Source of the DNA: Clostridiales bacterium
GTDB lineage: Bacteria; Bacillota; Clostridia; Caldicoprobacterales; UBA3941
NCBI GenBank assembly: GCA_012518075.1
Contig: JAAYTG010000106.1
Span: 1-43,655, forward strand
Length of the DNA: 43,655 nucleotides
Direction of reading: 5' to 3'
Shown: piece by piece, positions 43,596 through 43,655 of the stretch
Layout of the letters: every line of letters begins with the position of its first letter
Numbering within the stretch: the first letter of the stretch is position 1
Notes under the pieces: generated by a model
Seen by the model: only the letters and a program-made list of their open reading frames with translations
What the model was told of the DNA's origin: nothing
The model's database searches: none
Made by a program: the position numbers and the translations under genes

Positions 43596-43655
43596 ATCAT
43601 ATATTTGCCTCCAAAGAATACCTATAGATTAGGTGAGATTAAAGATAGCTAGAAT

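Noticed and set aside
43596-43655. Possible start of the next gene after the pnp terminator
   Set aside because: Only about 60 bases remain. TTGCCT near 43609 has no good -10 partner and no start codon with a ribosome site is visible.

Overview
This window is a chromosomal segment of a motile low-GC Firmicute, most likely a member of the Clostridia. The signs are A+T-rich DNA, strong AGGAGG-type ribosome binding sites, frequent TTG and GTG starts, a Gram-positive PolC, a FliY switch protein with CheC-type phosphatase sites, CheC and CheD, FapA (DUF342) and a short EF-Ts. I cannot name a genus from sequence alone. Every gene I can support lies on the + strand, and many neighbours overlap by 4 to 32 bases. 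I see no tRNA, rRNA, CRISPR array, insertion sequence or phage gene.

Region 1 (1-19525) is the distal part of a long flagellar/chemotaxis operon: motA (cut by the window start), motB, fliL, fliM, fliY, cheY, fliO, fliP, fliQ, fliR, flhB, flhA, flhF, flhG, a PilZ/YcgR-type c-di-GMP protein, cheA, cheW, cheC, cheD, sigD and fapA. Three small uncharacterised genes follow. One of them matches Bacillus SwrB in position and architecture. Together these genes encode the stator, the switch, the type III export gate, the chemotaxis core and the late flagellar sigma factor. I see no internal terminator.

Region 2 (19526-32766) is housekeeping: rpsB, tsf, pyrH, frr, a 77-aa PASTA-like mini-protein, uppS, cdsA, dxr, rseP, ispG, a family 2 glycosyltransferase and polC. 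It combines translation (S2, EF-Ts, ribosome recycling), UMP kinase, isoprenoid/undecaprenyl and phospholipid precursor synthesis, site-2 proteolysis and the replicative polymerase. rpsB, tsf and pyrH each have their own candidate promoter, and an intrinsic terminator follows tsf.

Region 3 (32767-43655) is the translation/RNA operon rimP-nusA-ylxR-ylxQ-infB-rbfA-nrnA-truB-ribF, followed by rpsO and pnp with terminators after each. A 317-base non-coding stretch before rimP holds a near-consensus promoter and a structured leader. The rpsO leader holds a hairpin whose loop can pair with the rpsO ribosome binding site.

The gene content is mostly canonical. I found no clear new multi-gene system. 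The most interesting material is the untranslated leaders (rimP, rpsO, rpsB), a perfect 22-bp stem-loop between the PASTA-like gene and uppS, the PASTA-like mini-protein itself, the three unknown genes at the sigD-rpsB junction, a 20-codon mini-ORF between motB and fliL, and an NPIH instead of NPTH cleavage motif in FlhB.
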